Source of the DNA: an uncultured bacterium
GTDB taxonomy: Bacteria > Actinomycetota > Coriobacteriia > Coriobacteriales > Coriobacteriaceae
Direction: 5' to 3'
Assembly: GCA_905214435.1 (NCBI GenBank)
Contig: CAJMMA010000014.1
Location: 1 to 39,710, forward strand
DNA: 39,710 nucleotides
The notes below the pieces were generated by a model. That model saw only the letters and a program-made list of their open reading frames with translations. It made no database searches and was not told the DNA's origin. How positions within the stretch are numbered: the first letter of the stretch is position 1; each line of letters starts with the position of its first letter. Of the stretch, positions 10,067-17,648 are shown in pieces. The translations under genes and the position numbers were made by a program.

Positions 10067-11356
10067 CTATTTGGCAAGGTGTTTTTTAAAATCCATTTTG
10101 CGCTCGGCCTCGAAGGCCCGCCTGTCCCAATCGAGCGGAAGTCCGGCCTCGACCCATGCCTCGTAGGCCCTCCTTATGGGCTTGAGCTCCCTTTGGCCCC
10201 TCTCCAGCATCGAGATGTACTTCTCGCTGGTTCCCAATATGGACGCCGCCCCCACCTGGCTGACCTTCGCCGCGCGCCTGGCCGCCACGAGCTCCGAGGC
10301 GTCCTCGGGCCTCCTGATCTCGTGCGGGTGCATCAGCGCCCGGTACGCCTCCCTGGCCACGTAGCGCTTGAGGCACCTCATGACCTCCCTGTCGCTCTTC
10401 CCCCGCCCCCTGGCCCTCTCGGCGTACTCGGCGGTCTCGGGGTCGCGCATGACCCTCTGCCTCGCGATCTCGTGCAGCGCGCTGTTCGCCTGCCGGTCGC
10501 CGCCCCTGTTGAGCCTGTGCCTCACGGTCTTGCCGCTCGAGGCGGGGATGGGGCAGGCCCCGCATATCGCCGCGAACGACGCCTCGGAGCGCAGCCTGCC
10601 CGGGTTGTCCCCGGCCGCGACCGCGAGCTTGGCCGCGCTCACGGGCCCGCACCCGTACATCGCCAGCAGCGCGGGGCAGTTCTCCTCCAGGGACGCCTCG
10701 ATCGCGCGCTCCATGTCGAGCGCCGCGTCGCGCGCCGCCGCCCACAGGTCCGCCAGCGCGCCGAGCGCGGCGCCCAGCGCGCCCTCGGCGCGCACGGAGG
10801 GGAGCTCCTCCATCAGCCTCGGCCCCGCCATCCCGCGGAACCTCGACCTGAGCCCCTCCGGCGCGGTGGTGAGCAGCGACCTCGCGGTGTTGATCGCCGA
10901 GGTCCGCGCCTTCACCGCCCCGGAGCGCGCCGCGAGCATGCAGCGCACCCCGTCGACCCACCCGTCCTGACTCTTGGGGGTCCCGAGCCTGGAGCCGGAC
11001 ATCGCCGCGCGGGCGGCCCTCTCCGCGTCCGCCTCGTCGCACTTTCCCTGCCCCGGGCGCCTCCTCTGCGTCCTCGCCGGGGAGAGCGCCTCGCGCACGG
11101 GCATCCCCAGCGACGCGAGGTGCCTGGTGAGGCCCGCCCCGTAGGACGACGTCCCCTCCATCGCGACGCAGGCCGGCTCCCCGGCCGCCGCGATCGCCCC
11201 GGCGAGCGCCTCGTAGCCCGCCGCGTCGGCGGGGAACTGGCGGGACAGGACCTTGCGGCCCCTCCAGTCCAGGACGCACAGCCAGTGCGAGTCGGCGTGG
11301 GTGTCGACCCCGCAGAAGACCGGCCCGCGGGCGCCGGGTGCCGATTCGGTTCTCAT
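10067..11356 (-). CDS. IS110-family transposase with C-terminal XRE-like HTH
   Basis: This recombinase is 429 aa long. The N-terminal DEDD RuvC-like domain shows FCGVDTHADSHW, AMEGTSSYGAGL and KCDEADAERAAR. The Transposase_20 domain has MYGCGPVSAAKLA, FAAICGACPIPASSGK (serine region) and GGDRQANSALHEIA. The last ~77 residues are additional: ELVAARRAAKVSQ, ASILGTSEKYISMLERGQRE resembles a Cro/C1-type HTH (~353-400), which is unusual for this family. I start at ATG 11356 (GGAG 6 nt ahead) rather than 11455, because the conserved domain begins there and the stretch upstream carries the putative bridge RNA guides. DNA recombination is expected to be RNA-guided. Confidence 0.9.
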   Translation of the reverse strand: MRTESAPGARGPVFCGVDTHADSHWLCVLDWRGRKVLSRQFPADAAGYEALAGAIAAAGEPACVAMEGTSSYGAGLTRHLASLGMPVREALSPARTQRRRPGQGKCDEADAERAARAAMSGSRLGTPKSQDGWVDGVRCMLAARSGAVKARTSAINTARSLLTTAPEGLRSRFRGMAGPRLMEELPSVRAEGALGAALGALADLWAAARDAALDMERAIEASLEENCPALLAMYGCGPVSAAKLAVAAGDNPGRLRSEASFAAICGACPIPASSGKTVRHRLNRGGDRQANSALHEIARQRVMRDPETAEYAERARGRGKSDREVMRCLKRYVAREAYRALMHPHEIRRPEDASELVAARRAAKVSQVGAASILGTSEKYISMLERGQRELKPIRRAYEAWVEAGLPLDWDRRAFEAERKMDFKKHLAK

Positions 11357-11394
11357 GTCTCGCTCCGTTCTTTCCGTGCTCGCCTGGACCGGGC

Positions 11395-11565
11395 AGACGG
11401 CACACTGACGGGGCGCGATAGAATGCGGTTGTTCGGGCCCGCGGTATCGCTCCATGCTCCTATTAGGTCATGCGGCGGTCTCGGCTCGCCGCGGCCCGCG
11501 CGGGACATGTCAGGAAACGAGGGCAGCCCTGTGGGCGCCAGCGGAATGTGGGGTCACCGCGCGGT
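11395..11565 (-). ncRNA. Predicted IS110 bridge RNA (target and donor loops)
   Basis: Read on the minus strand, this region carries segments in the order and orientation described for IS110 bridge RNAs. Target loop: ACATTCCGC (11541-11549) equals the left target beside the insertion (11638-11646). TTTCCTG (11511-11517) gives CAGGA identity on the plus strand with the other target side (CAGGACGC as the complement of 10053-10060). Donor loop: AATAGGAGC (11456-11464) equals the element's right end (10063-10071), and TCAGTG (11403-11408) is complementary to the element's left end (11633-11638). Exact RNA ends are not determinable. The pairing logic is seen in the sequence; expression is inferred. 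Confidence 0.7.
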
Positions 11566-11638
11566 CCGCATCTGATGGTGTCGACGTCAATGGTATACGG
11601 GTGCATCATCGACGTCTTCAATACAGAAAATATCAGTG

Positions 11639-11673
11639 CGGAATGTTTTGGAAAGTAACCCAAAGCGGCCCGG
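11639..11673 (+). repeat. Palindromic repeat P, copy 1, right part
   Basis: CGGAAT plus the 29-bp arm 11645-11673 (GTTTTGGAAAGTAACC... CGGCCCGG), the exact reverse complement of 9969-9997. The IS110 element separates the two halves. Confidence 0.85.
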
Positions 11674-11836
11674 CTGGGGTCCTGTGTAGTCACCCTTTAG
11701 GCGGAACTCTCCTCATGGGTTGAGCGTTCTGGATACTTGCTTGCTACCGTTTATCGCGTATAGCTACCGTTTGCGGAATAAGTAACACTCCTCAATAAAC
11801 CGTGTAGAATCTCAGATAAGCACGGAGTTTTCCAGG

Positions 11837-11878
11837 GAGACGCTGTCCTTTGTTGTGTGCAAGGGACGGCGTCTCTTT
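11837..11878 (+). terminator. Hairpin upstream of degV
   Basis: GAGACGCTGTCCTTTG (11837-11852) pairs with CAAGGGACGGCGTCTC (11860-11875), with two G-U wobbles, followed by TTT. It could terminate upstream transcription (formerly from pfl) or act as a leader element of degV. The remaining sequence from 11674 to 11954 shows no gene. Confidence 0.5.
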
Positions 11879-11954
11879 GGCGCTTGGACGCCGTTGTGCA
11901 ACAGTGCGGCGGCGTGTGCCATGTATTGAAAAGCCAACGTCAAGATAGGTCGTG

Positions 11955-12815
11955 ATGATAATGGGCAAGTGCGTAATCGTGGTTGAGTCTGGTTCGGATG
12001 TGACGCCGGAGCTCTGCGAACGCTATGGCATCGTGCGTGTACCCATGCATGTCACGATTGGTGACGAGACCGTCGAGGACGGTTCGATCGATCCGCTCGA
12101 GATTTACTCGCGCTGCAACGAGTTTGGCGTTATGCCCAAGACCAGTGGCTGCGCGCCTGCGGATTTTGCTCACGTGTACGACCGCATTCACGCTGAGCAG
12201 CCCGATGCGACCATTTTGCATCTTGCGTATTCCGAGGCCACGACCTGCTCGCATCAGTCCTCGAAGATTGCGGCCCAGGGGCGCGACTACGTGTTCTCCA
12301 TGGACACGCGCTTTGTCTCGGTGGGCCAGTCACTCGTTGTCGTCGAGACTGCCAAATACATCGAGGCTCATCCCGATGCCACCGTTGACGAAATTTTCGC
12401 CTTCACCAATTCGGTGATGGATCGCGTGCTGTTGGGCTTTGTTCCTACCGACCTAGCCTTCCTTAAGGCGGGCGGTCGTCTGTCCAACGTGGCATTCCTT
12501 GGCGCCCACCTGCTCAAGATTAAGCCCTGCATTGAGGTGACGGGTGGCAAGTTCGTGGCGACCAAGAAGTTCCGTGGCTCTATGCTCAAGTGCGCCCGTG
12601 CCTTTATCGACCACATGGTTGCCAAGGGCGAGATTGACTACTCGCACATCGGCCTGGCGTATTCGGTAGGCCTTTCCGAGGAGCTTCGGGACGACATGGA
12701 AGTCTATGCGCACGACTTGGGCTTTAAGGATATTACCTGGACTCAGGTCGGCGGCGTCATCTCGAGCCATTGCGGCCCGACCGCCTTCGGCGCGGTGCTC
12801 ACGCTCAAGGCGTAA
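11955..12815 (+). CDS. DegV-family fatty-acid-binding protein
   Basis: A 286-aa protein of the DegV (FakB-like) family. These proteins bind one fatty acid and, in Firmicutes, can present it to a fatty-acid kinase. Visible family features are VESGSDVTPEL at the N-terminus, PKTSGCAPADF (acyl-head Ser region), the AGGRLSN motif, an IKPCIEV strand and a C-terminal SHCGPTAFG equivalent to the usual HxGPGAFG. Start choice is uncertain among GTG 11952, ATG 11955 and ATG 11961; AGG sits 5 nt before 11955. No FakA-type kinase is in the window, so its partner and ligand are unknown. It lies between the pfl genes and pflA but shares no obvious function with them. Confidence 0.9.
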   Translation: MIMGKCVIVVESGSDVTPELCERYGIVRVPMHVTIGDETVEDGSIDPLEIYSRCNEFGVMPKTSGCAPADFAHVYDRIHAEQPDATILHLAYSEATTCSHQSSKIAAQGRDYVFSMDTRFVSVGQSLVVVETAKYIEAHPDATVDEIFAFTNSVMDRVLLGFVPTDLAFLKAGGRLSNVAFLGAHLLKIKPCIEVTGGKFVATKKFRGSMLKCARAFIDHMVAKGEIDYSHIGLAYSVGLSEELRDDMEVYAHDLGFKDITWTQVGGVISSHCGPTAFGAVLTLKA

Positions 12816-12846
12816 CGCCTGGCGTCTATCGATTTCTATTGCCTCG

Positions 12847-12883
12847 GCGGCGGGCGGGTTGCGACAACCTTCCCGCCGCTTTT
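12847..12883 (+). terminator. Intrinsic terminator of degV
   Basis: GCGGCGGG (12847-12854) pairs with CCCGCCGC (12872-12879), extended internally by GGGTTG/CAACC, and is followed by TTTT. It lies about 30 bp after the stop. Confidence 0.8.
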
Positions 12884-13001
12884 GCATGGGGCCAAATAGG
12901 ACAATCCAATTGACCGCTAAACCGTTTCGCCATCAAGCATATAGGCTAGAATGACTCTGGCATTTATGTAGCTAAAACCAATGAGAGGCAAGGTAGCGGG
13001 A

Positions 13002-13820
13002 ATGGCTGAGATGACGCTCGAGGGTGTGGACGCTCGTCCTGAGGACTCCGCGTTTGCCCTGGGCCGCGTGCATTCGATTGAGACGATGGGAACGGTCGAT
13101 GGACCCGGCATCCGCTTTGTGGTGTTTGTTCAGGGCTGCCCCATGCGCTGTGCGTATTGCCACAACCCCGATACCTGGTCGGTTAACGGCGGTACCATGG
13201 TGACCGTCGAGCACCTGATGGACGAGTTCCAGAGCAACCATGAGTTTTACCGGAGCGGTGGTATTACGGTGTCCGGCGGCGAGCCGCTCCTGCAGCCTGA
13301 GTTCTTGGCCGACCTGTTCCGCGCAATGCACAACAACCCCGATGGCCGCGTGCATACCTGCCTTGACAGCTGCGGATATGCGTTTGACCCCAACCACCCC
13401 GAGAAGTTCGATGCCGTTCTCAACGAGACCGACATGGTGCTGCTCGACATTAAGCATGCCGATCCGGTTGAGCATAAAAAGCTGACCGGTTGCGATCCTG
13501 CACGTATTCTGGCGTTTGGCGATGAGCTGGCGCGTCGCAGGATCAAGGTCGTTATCCGTCACGTAGTAGTACCGGGTATTACCGACACGGTGGAGGAGTG
13601 CGAGGCGCTCGGTCGCCTGATTGCCCCGTGGCATAACGTGGTGGGCTTGGAAATGCTGCCGTATCACACGATGGGCGTCGTCAAGTATGAGCAACTGGGC
13701 ATTCCCTATAAGCTTGAGGGCGTGCCCCAGATGGATACTGCGCGCATGCCCGAGCTGCGCAATGCCGTTATGACCGGCATGAAAAAGCGCCGCGCGGAGC
13801 TAAAAAACGCCATCGGCTAG
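13002..13820 (+). CDS. pflA: Pyruvate formate-lyase-activating enzyme (radical SAM)
   Basis: PflA uses S-adenosylmethionine and a 4Fe-4S cluster to abstract a hydrogen from the active-site glycine of PFL, here expected to be Gly58 of the separate subunit at 9693-9944. The cluster motif CPMRCAYC (CxxxCxxC) follows GPGIRFVVFVQG. Further family motifs are GGITVSGGEPLLQ, CLDSCGY, DMVLLDIKH and LEMLPYHTMG. At 272 aa it is slightly longer than E. coli PflA because of an N-terminal extension. I prefer ATG 13002, which has AAGG 9 nt upstream, over ATG 12981, which has no ribosome binding site. It is separated from its substrate genes by an IS110 element and degV, so it must have its own promoter. Confidence 0.93.
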   Translation: MAEMTLEGVDARPEDSAFALGRVHSIETMGTVDGPGIRFVVFVQGCPMRCAYCHNPDTWSVNGGTMVTVEHLMDEFQSNHEFYRSGGITVSGGEPLLQPEFLADLFRAMHNNPDGRVHTCLDSCGYAFDPNHPEKFDAVLNETDMVLLDIKHADPVEHKKLTGCDPARILAFGDELARRRIKVVIRHVVVPGITDTVEECEALGRLIAPWHNVVGLEMLPYHTMGVVKYEQLGIPYKLEGVPQMDTARMPELRNAVMTGMKKRRAELKNAIG

Positions 13821-13943
13821 CAAGTCATTTTGCTCCCCTACGATACCCGCGCTGCGCTGGTCTAGCGGCTTCGTATTGCGCGGTTGAGTCAAAATGCTGG
13901 TACCATACCGTGGATAGCAGTTTTCACGGGTTTGGGGGATGGT

Positions 13944-14684
13944 ATGTCTACCATCGCAATCATCGGTGCACTCGAAAAAGAGGTTGCGCAGATTAAAGAA
14001 GAACTGAACGGCGCTCGTGTGGCACAAGAGGCGGGCTTGACCGTTGTCAGCGGCGAGCTCGACGGTTTGTCCGTTGTTGCTACGACCGCTGGCATGGGAA
14101 CCGTAAACGCCGCGGCGGCAACGCAGCATCTCATCAGCAAATATGCCCCGCAGGCCGTTGTGTTTTCGGGCATTGCAGGTGGCCTGAACCCTAAGCTCCA
14201 TATTAACGACGTGGTTATAGGCAAGTGCCTGCGCTATCTCGATACCGACACGGCGCTCATCGCCGAGTCGGCGCCGGGGCTTGAGGAATTTGCCTCGACG
14301 CCGGCGTTGGCTGATGTTGCCGCCGTCGTGCTTGCCGAGCACGGGTTTGTGGACGCATCGCTGGATGTAGCGGCTGCGGAGATGGACCCCAAGCAGTTCC
14401 TGTGTGGCACTATCGCCACGGGTGACCGCTTTGTTACGGGTGACGCCATGCGTAACGCTGCGATTGAGGCCACGCATGCCGATTGCGTCGAGATGGAGGG
14501 CGCGGCAATTGCGCACATCGCGGCCAAGAATGGTGTCGATTGCCTGGTGCTGCGCGCTATCAGCGATAATTGTGACGAGGCATATGACGCGTTTTGCGAG
14601 CGCGAGTTCGATCTGGATGAGTACGCTCGCACCGCGAGCGGCATCACGCTTGACATCGTCCGTCGTATTGCCGCCGCGCAATAG
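13944..14684 (+). CDS. mtnN: 5'-methylthioadenosine/S-adenosylhomocysteine nucleosidase
   Basis: It hydrolyses MTA, SAH and 5'-deoxyadenosine, releasing adenine. The 246 residues begin IAIIGALEKEV with the catalytic Glu, then GMGTVNAAAATQ, FSGIAGGL, DRFVTGD, VEMEGAAIAHIA (ribose-binding Met-Glu) and LRAISDNCDE with the catalytic Asp. The start at 13944 matches family length and has a purine-rich GGGGGATGGT directly ahead; an upstream ATG at 13884 would add 20 unrelated residues. Its place 120 bp after pflA is sensible, because radical-SAM activation of PFL produces 5'-deoxyadenosine, which this enzyme removes. That link is inferred. Confidence 0.94.
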   Translation: MSTIAIIGALEKEVAQIKEELNGARVAQEAGLTVVSGELDGLSVVATTAGMGTVNAAAATQHLISKYAPQAVVFSGIAGGLNPKLHINDVVIGKCLRYLDTDTALIAESAPGLEEFASTPALADVAAVVLAEHGFVDASLDVAAAEMDPKQFLCGTIATGDRFVTGDAMRNAAIEATHADCVEMEGAAIAHIAAKNGVDCLVLRAISDNCDEAYDAFCEREFDLDEYARTASGITLDIVRRIAAAQ

Positions 14685-14723
14685 CACGCCCGTTTTGTAA
14701 AATCCTACGACCAAGGAGTGTCC

Positions 14724-15314
14724 ATGGCCGATTCCATTAACTACCAGCTTGCCAAGTTCGTTGCGAGCTATGGCAAGGTTTCGCAGATTCCCGAGTCCAC
14801 CTGTCCCGAGGTGAGCTTCGTCGGCCGCTCCAACGTGGGCAAGTCGTCGATCATGAACAAGCTTTTTGGCCGCAAGAACCTGGTCAAGGTTTCGAGTACG
14901 CCGGGCAAGACGAGCAACATCAACTTCTTTGAGGCCGATGACGTGCACTTTGTCGATCTGCCGGGTTACGGTTTCGCCTGTCGTTCCAAGGCCGAGCGTG
15001 ACCGCTGGGCAGAACTTATCGGCGACTTCTTCGACTCGGAGCGCAGCTTTAACCTGGTCGTGTCGCTGGTGGATATTCGTCACGACCCCAGTAAGCTCGA
15101 CCATGACATGATCGACTATCTGCAGGGCAACGAGTTCAACTTTATCGTCTGCCTCACCAAGGCCGACAAGCTCAGCCGCACCCAACAGGCTCGCCAGGCA
15201 GCAGCCATCAAAAAGCAACTCAACGTCCCGGCCGAGAACGCAATCATTACGAGCTCCCAGACCGGCACCGGCATCGACGAACTCAAAAAGCGCATCGCCG
15301 AGGCCTGCCTCTAA
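14724..15314 (+). CDS. engB: Ribosome biogenesis GTP-binding protein YihA/YsxC
   Basis: A TRAFAC GTPase needed for 50S subunit maturation. The G motifs are in order: GRSNVGKSS (G1), STPGKT (G2), DLPGYG (G3), TKADK (G4) and SSQTG (G5-like). At 196 aa it has the usual length. ATG 14724 follows AAGGAG by 5 nt; the GTG two codons earlier is less likely. It starts 39 bp after mtnN and may be cotranscribed with it. Confidence 0.95.
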   Translation: MADSINYQLAKFVASYGKVSQIPESTCPEVSFVGRSNVGKSSIMNKLFGRKNLVKVSSTPGKTSNINFFEADDVHFVDLPGYGFACRSKAERDRWAELIGDFFDSERSFNLVVSLVDIRHDPSKLDHDMIDYLQGNEFNFIVCLTKADKLSRTQQARQAAAIKKQLNVPAENAIITSSQTGTGIDELKKRIAEACL

Positions 15315-15398
15315 TCGGACTGCAACCCCTCAAAAGCTCCCATCTATATCACCTCAGTGATAGTTTTATAGGAGACCTAGAGTATCCAATATGCGCTT

Positions 15399-15617
15399 AT
15401 GAGTGAGCGCGCGTTCTCGGCGATCAGGTTCCGCGATTGGAAACAGGCCCCGGGAGCCGAGTTTTATCCCAAACGATTTGAGCGAGAACAGAACGCTCGA
15501 CGTAAGTACCTGGATACGGTAAACGGATTTGACTCTGATGGTGTCGACATTAGGGATTTGGTGGCAGGGAGGGTTGATTTAAATGATCCAAGAGTTAACG
15601 GATTGTGGGCCGAGTAG
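15399..15617 (+). pseudogene. C-terminal remnant of a DUF3990-like protein
   Basis: 72 residues beginning SERAFSAIRF, then EFYPKRFEREQNARRKYL. They resemble the C-terminal end of DUF3990 proteins, which sit beside DUF3791/XRE partners in gut anaerobes and are suspected toxin-like. A stop lies shortly upstream in frame and the N-terminal domain is missing, so I call it a remnant. The assignment rests on recall of the family pattern and is only moderately sure. It overlaps the next gene by 35 nt, keeping the original operon layout. Confidence 0.45.
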
Positions 15618-16281
15618 GACATACCCCGTCTACTACCTCGAGGATGCAATGAACAACCTCGGCGACTGCTTTGACTATGCCGTTAACGATTATGGAGCAG
15701 AAGGATCGGAAGTTGCTGAACTCTTTTGCCTGAGCGGCGTAGCTCGCGAGTTCGAACGCGGCAACGCATGGGTCGTATCGGGATAATCGGGCGTTGAGCT
15801 GTTTGCGCTTATCGCCGAAAGGTCGGGCTATCAAAACGGGCCTATACCGGACTGCACCTATCGATTTGAGAAGACGCCGGAATATTGGGCGGGCTGGATG
15901 CTGGCATACCTGCAGTGGCGCCTAGGAGAGTCTTTCGAAGATCTGCTGCATGTCGTTCCGTTTGACGCACTGCGCAACCTGTACTACCCCTGGCATGAAG
16001 CTTCAGAGGAACGTGTGGCGAGTCTTGTTTGCGATATGGCGAAGAAAACACCTCGTCAAACCAAGCTAGCACTAGCAAGAAAGAGGCTTAAGAAAACCCA
16101 ACAAGACTTGGCATACGAATCAGGCGTATCACTCCGCTCAATCCAAATGTACGAACAGCGCCAGCGAAACATCAACGAAGCCTCGGTAACAATCGTAAGA
16201 GCTATAGCAAAAGCCCTCCACTGCAACATCGAAGACCTCCTAGAACCAGTCTTCGACTACAAGGAACCCAGCGCCGCGTAA
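15583..16281 (+). pseudogene. XRE-HTH regulator gene interrupted by an in-frame TAA
   Basis: One frame runs from ATG 15583 (AGGGAGGG upstream) to 16281, with a single in-frame TAA at 15784-15786. The N-terminal part (FDYAVNDYGAEGSEVAELF, FERGNAWVVSG) continues after the stop as SGVELFALIAERSGY and EYWAGWMLAYLQW. A C-terminal Cro/C1-type HTH (LALARKRLKKTQQDLAYES, LRSIQMYEQRQRNI) and a typical regulator tail follow. The 3' part uses A-ending codons unlike its neighbours, which suggests acquisition by transfer. It formed a small module with the DUF3990 remnant, probably toxin-antitoxin-like. The HTH segment from ATG 15898 (127 aa) could still be made on its own. Confidence 0.7.
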
Positions 16282-16417
16282 ACCAAGCACACAGCCGATG
16301 CCCGCCTCTAGGAAGTGCTCCAGCCTAGCAAGAGCCCCTACCAATAAAAAGCAACTATCAGCCCGGCGACTTTCCAGGGCGTAGGTCCCTGTAGCCGCTG
16401 TCAGCGAAGTTAACGTA

Positions 16418-16542
16418 GGGGAGGCCGGGGGCTTTGCCCCCAAATCTTTCCGCAGGACGGCAGGACCCCCGCCGCACGAAGTGCGCAGCGGGGGTCCTGC
16501 CATGTCCGAGGACGATTTGGGGGCAAAGCCCCTGGCCTCCCC
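16418..16542 (-). repeat. Palindromic repeat P, copy 2, downstream of thrB
   Basis: The outer arm GGGGAGGCC... GCCCCCAAATC pairs with GATTTGGGGGC... GGCCTCCCC. The inner hairpin is CAGGACCCCCGC / GCGGGGGTCCTG. Between them lie the conserved segments TTTCCGCAGGACGG (16448-16460) and CATGTCCGAGGACG (16501-16514). In the sense direction of thrB the order of conserved parts equals copy 1. Beyond it, 16388-16402 repeats the thrB 3' end (16556-16570) in inverted form with one mismatch. The gene-free stretch 16282-16563 consists mainly of this structure. Confidence 0.85.
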
Positions 16543-16563
16543 GGCGAGTATACGGGACGGCGG

Positions 16564-17445
16564 CTACAGGTATTCGATCTGGGCGCCCTCGGTGTCGCAC
16601 GTCAGAATATGCGTCTCACACTTGGGGAACTGCTCGCGCAGCTTGACCTGCAGGAATTTTGCCACGATGGTGTCGTCGGTCACAGCCATAAGGGTCGAGC
16701 CCGAACCGCTGATCCAGATGGTCTTGGCGCCGCCGTTAAGGCAGGTGTCGCGCACGGCGTTGTAGTCGGGAATCAGACGGCGACGATAGGGTTCCTGGAT
16801 GCGGTCGTCATTGGCGGCGGCAATCAGGTCCAGGTCACCAGTCTCCAAGCCGCGCGTCATACCGGCGATGCGGCCCATCTGCCACACGGCGGTGGAGAGC
16901 GGAATCTCCTGCGGCACGACCTTGCGCGCCTCGCTCGTGTGCACCTCGTAGGGCGGAATCACGGTAATAAAACGCAGGCGATCGCTCACCTCGTAGCGCA
17001 GGCACTGGGGGAGCGAATCGGTCGGCGTGAAGGAGCAGACGGCGCCGCCCAGGATAGCGGGGGCGACGTTATCGGGATGGCCCTCGACCTCGGTGGCAAT
17101 GCGGACGAGCTCGGCACGGTCGACGGTGTGGCCCGTCAGCGCGGCGGCCGCCATAATGCCGGCGACGACGCAGGTGGAGCTGGAACCCAGGCCGCGAGCG
17201 ACGGGCACGTCGGTCTGAATGTCGATAGCGACGGGAAAAGCTGGCTCGCCCCATGCGGCCAGTGCATCGACAAAGCTCACGTAGACCAGGTTGTTCTCGT
17301 TTTGGAACTCTTCGGGGCAGCCCGTGATGGTGAGCTTGTCGGCGCGCTCGAAGGTGAAGTGCGAGTAGAGGCTGACGGCCATGCCGAGGGTGTCGTAGCC
17401 AATGCCCAAGTTGGCGCTTGTTGCTGGGACGGTGATTTTGATCAT
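16564..17445 (-). CDS. thrB: Homoserine kinase
   Basis: This GHMP-family kinase phosphorylates L-homoserine, feeding threonine synthase. The 293 residues show ITVPATSANLGIGYDTLG at the N-terminus, the ATP-binding PVARGLGSSSTC motif, EGHPDNVAPAILGG, and the C-terminal GHMP motif WISGSGSTLMA. ATG 17445 is preceded by AGGAGG at 6 nt. It lies downstream of thrC on the same strand, but with a thrC terminator and a large palindrome in the 203-bp gap, so it may be transcribed partly on its own. The 3' end is fused into the larger palindrome around repeat P copy 2. Confidence 0.95.
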   Translation of the reverse strand: MIKITVPATSANLGIGYDTLGMAVSLYSHFTFERADKLTITGCPEEFQNENNLVYVSFVDALAAWGEPAFPVAIDIQTDVPVARGLGSSSTCVVAGIMAAAALTGHTVDRAELVRIATEVEGHPDNVAPAILGGAVCSFTPTDSLPQCLRYEVSDRLRFITVIPPYEVHTSEARKVVPQEIPLSTAVWQMGRIAGMTRGLETGDLDLIAAANDDRIQEPYRRRLIPDYNAVRDTCLNGGAKTIWISGSGSTLMAVTDDTIVAKFLQVKLREQFPKCETHILTCDTEGAQIEYL

Positions 17446-17458
17446 GTGGGTCCTCCTG

Positions 17459-17570
17459 GCGTGCCTGGCTGTTTAGTTCGCTGCTCGGACAGTCCTGCGC
17501 AAGACGGAAAGCACATTAAGTGCTTTCCTTTGCGTGCGGAACTCGCGACGAACTAAACAGCCAGGCACGC
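17459..17570 (-). repeat. Large palindrome in the thrC-thrB gap (P-like variant)
   Basis: The 22-bp perfect arms GCGTGCCTGGCTGTTTAGTTCG (17459-17480) and its complement (17549-17570) enclose an inner 9-bp hairpin GGAAAGCAC/GTGCTTTCC (17506-17514/17520-17528). One arm begins right next to the thrB ribosome binding site, so folding of the thrB leader could matter for its expression. Internal bases GTCTTGCGCAGGAC on the sense strand loosely resemble the conserved P segments. Confidence 0.7.
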
Positions 17571-17611
17571 TGTGTGCGTTCGTCATCATCCCGGTGGGTA
17601 TCTGATAAAAG

Positions 17612-17639
17612 AAGGTGCGCCGGCTTTCGCCGGCGCCTT
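17612..17639 (-). terminator. Intrinsic terminator of thrC
   Basis: GCGCCGGC/GCCGGCGC around TTTC, flanked by AAGG/CTT. On the minus strand it is followed by a T-rich CTTCTTTTAT. It lies 10 bp after the thrC stop. Confidence 0.8.
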
Positions 17640-17648
17640 ATAAGGGGT

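Larger units (their letters stand above)
10061..11638 (-). mobile_element. Complete IS110-family insertion sequence inside repeat P
   Basis: The limits are set by the interrupted palindrome: P sequence stops at CGTCCTG (10060) and resumes at CGGAA (11639). A TG dinucleotide is present at both junctions (10059-10060 and 11637-11638), consistent with an IS110 recombination core. There are no terminal inverted repeats, as is normal for the family. The transposase is on the minus strand, with its stop only 6 bp from one end and ~280 bp of non-coding sequence before its start at the other. This is the IS110-group layout, in which the long 5' end encodes the bridge RNA. Confidence 0.85.

Noticed and set aside
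11357..11455. N-terminal extension of the IS110 transposase to ATG 11455
   Set aside because: These 33 codons are unlike the family, the GGAG site fits ATG 11356, and the stretch carries a putative donor guide of the bridge RNA.
13800..15218. A 472-codon minus-strand frame across mtnN and engB
   Set aside because: It spans two genuine plus-strand genes and their gap and has no recognisable domain.
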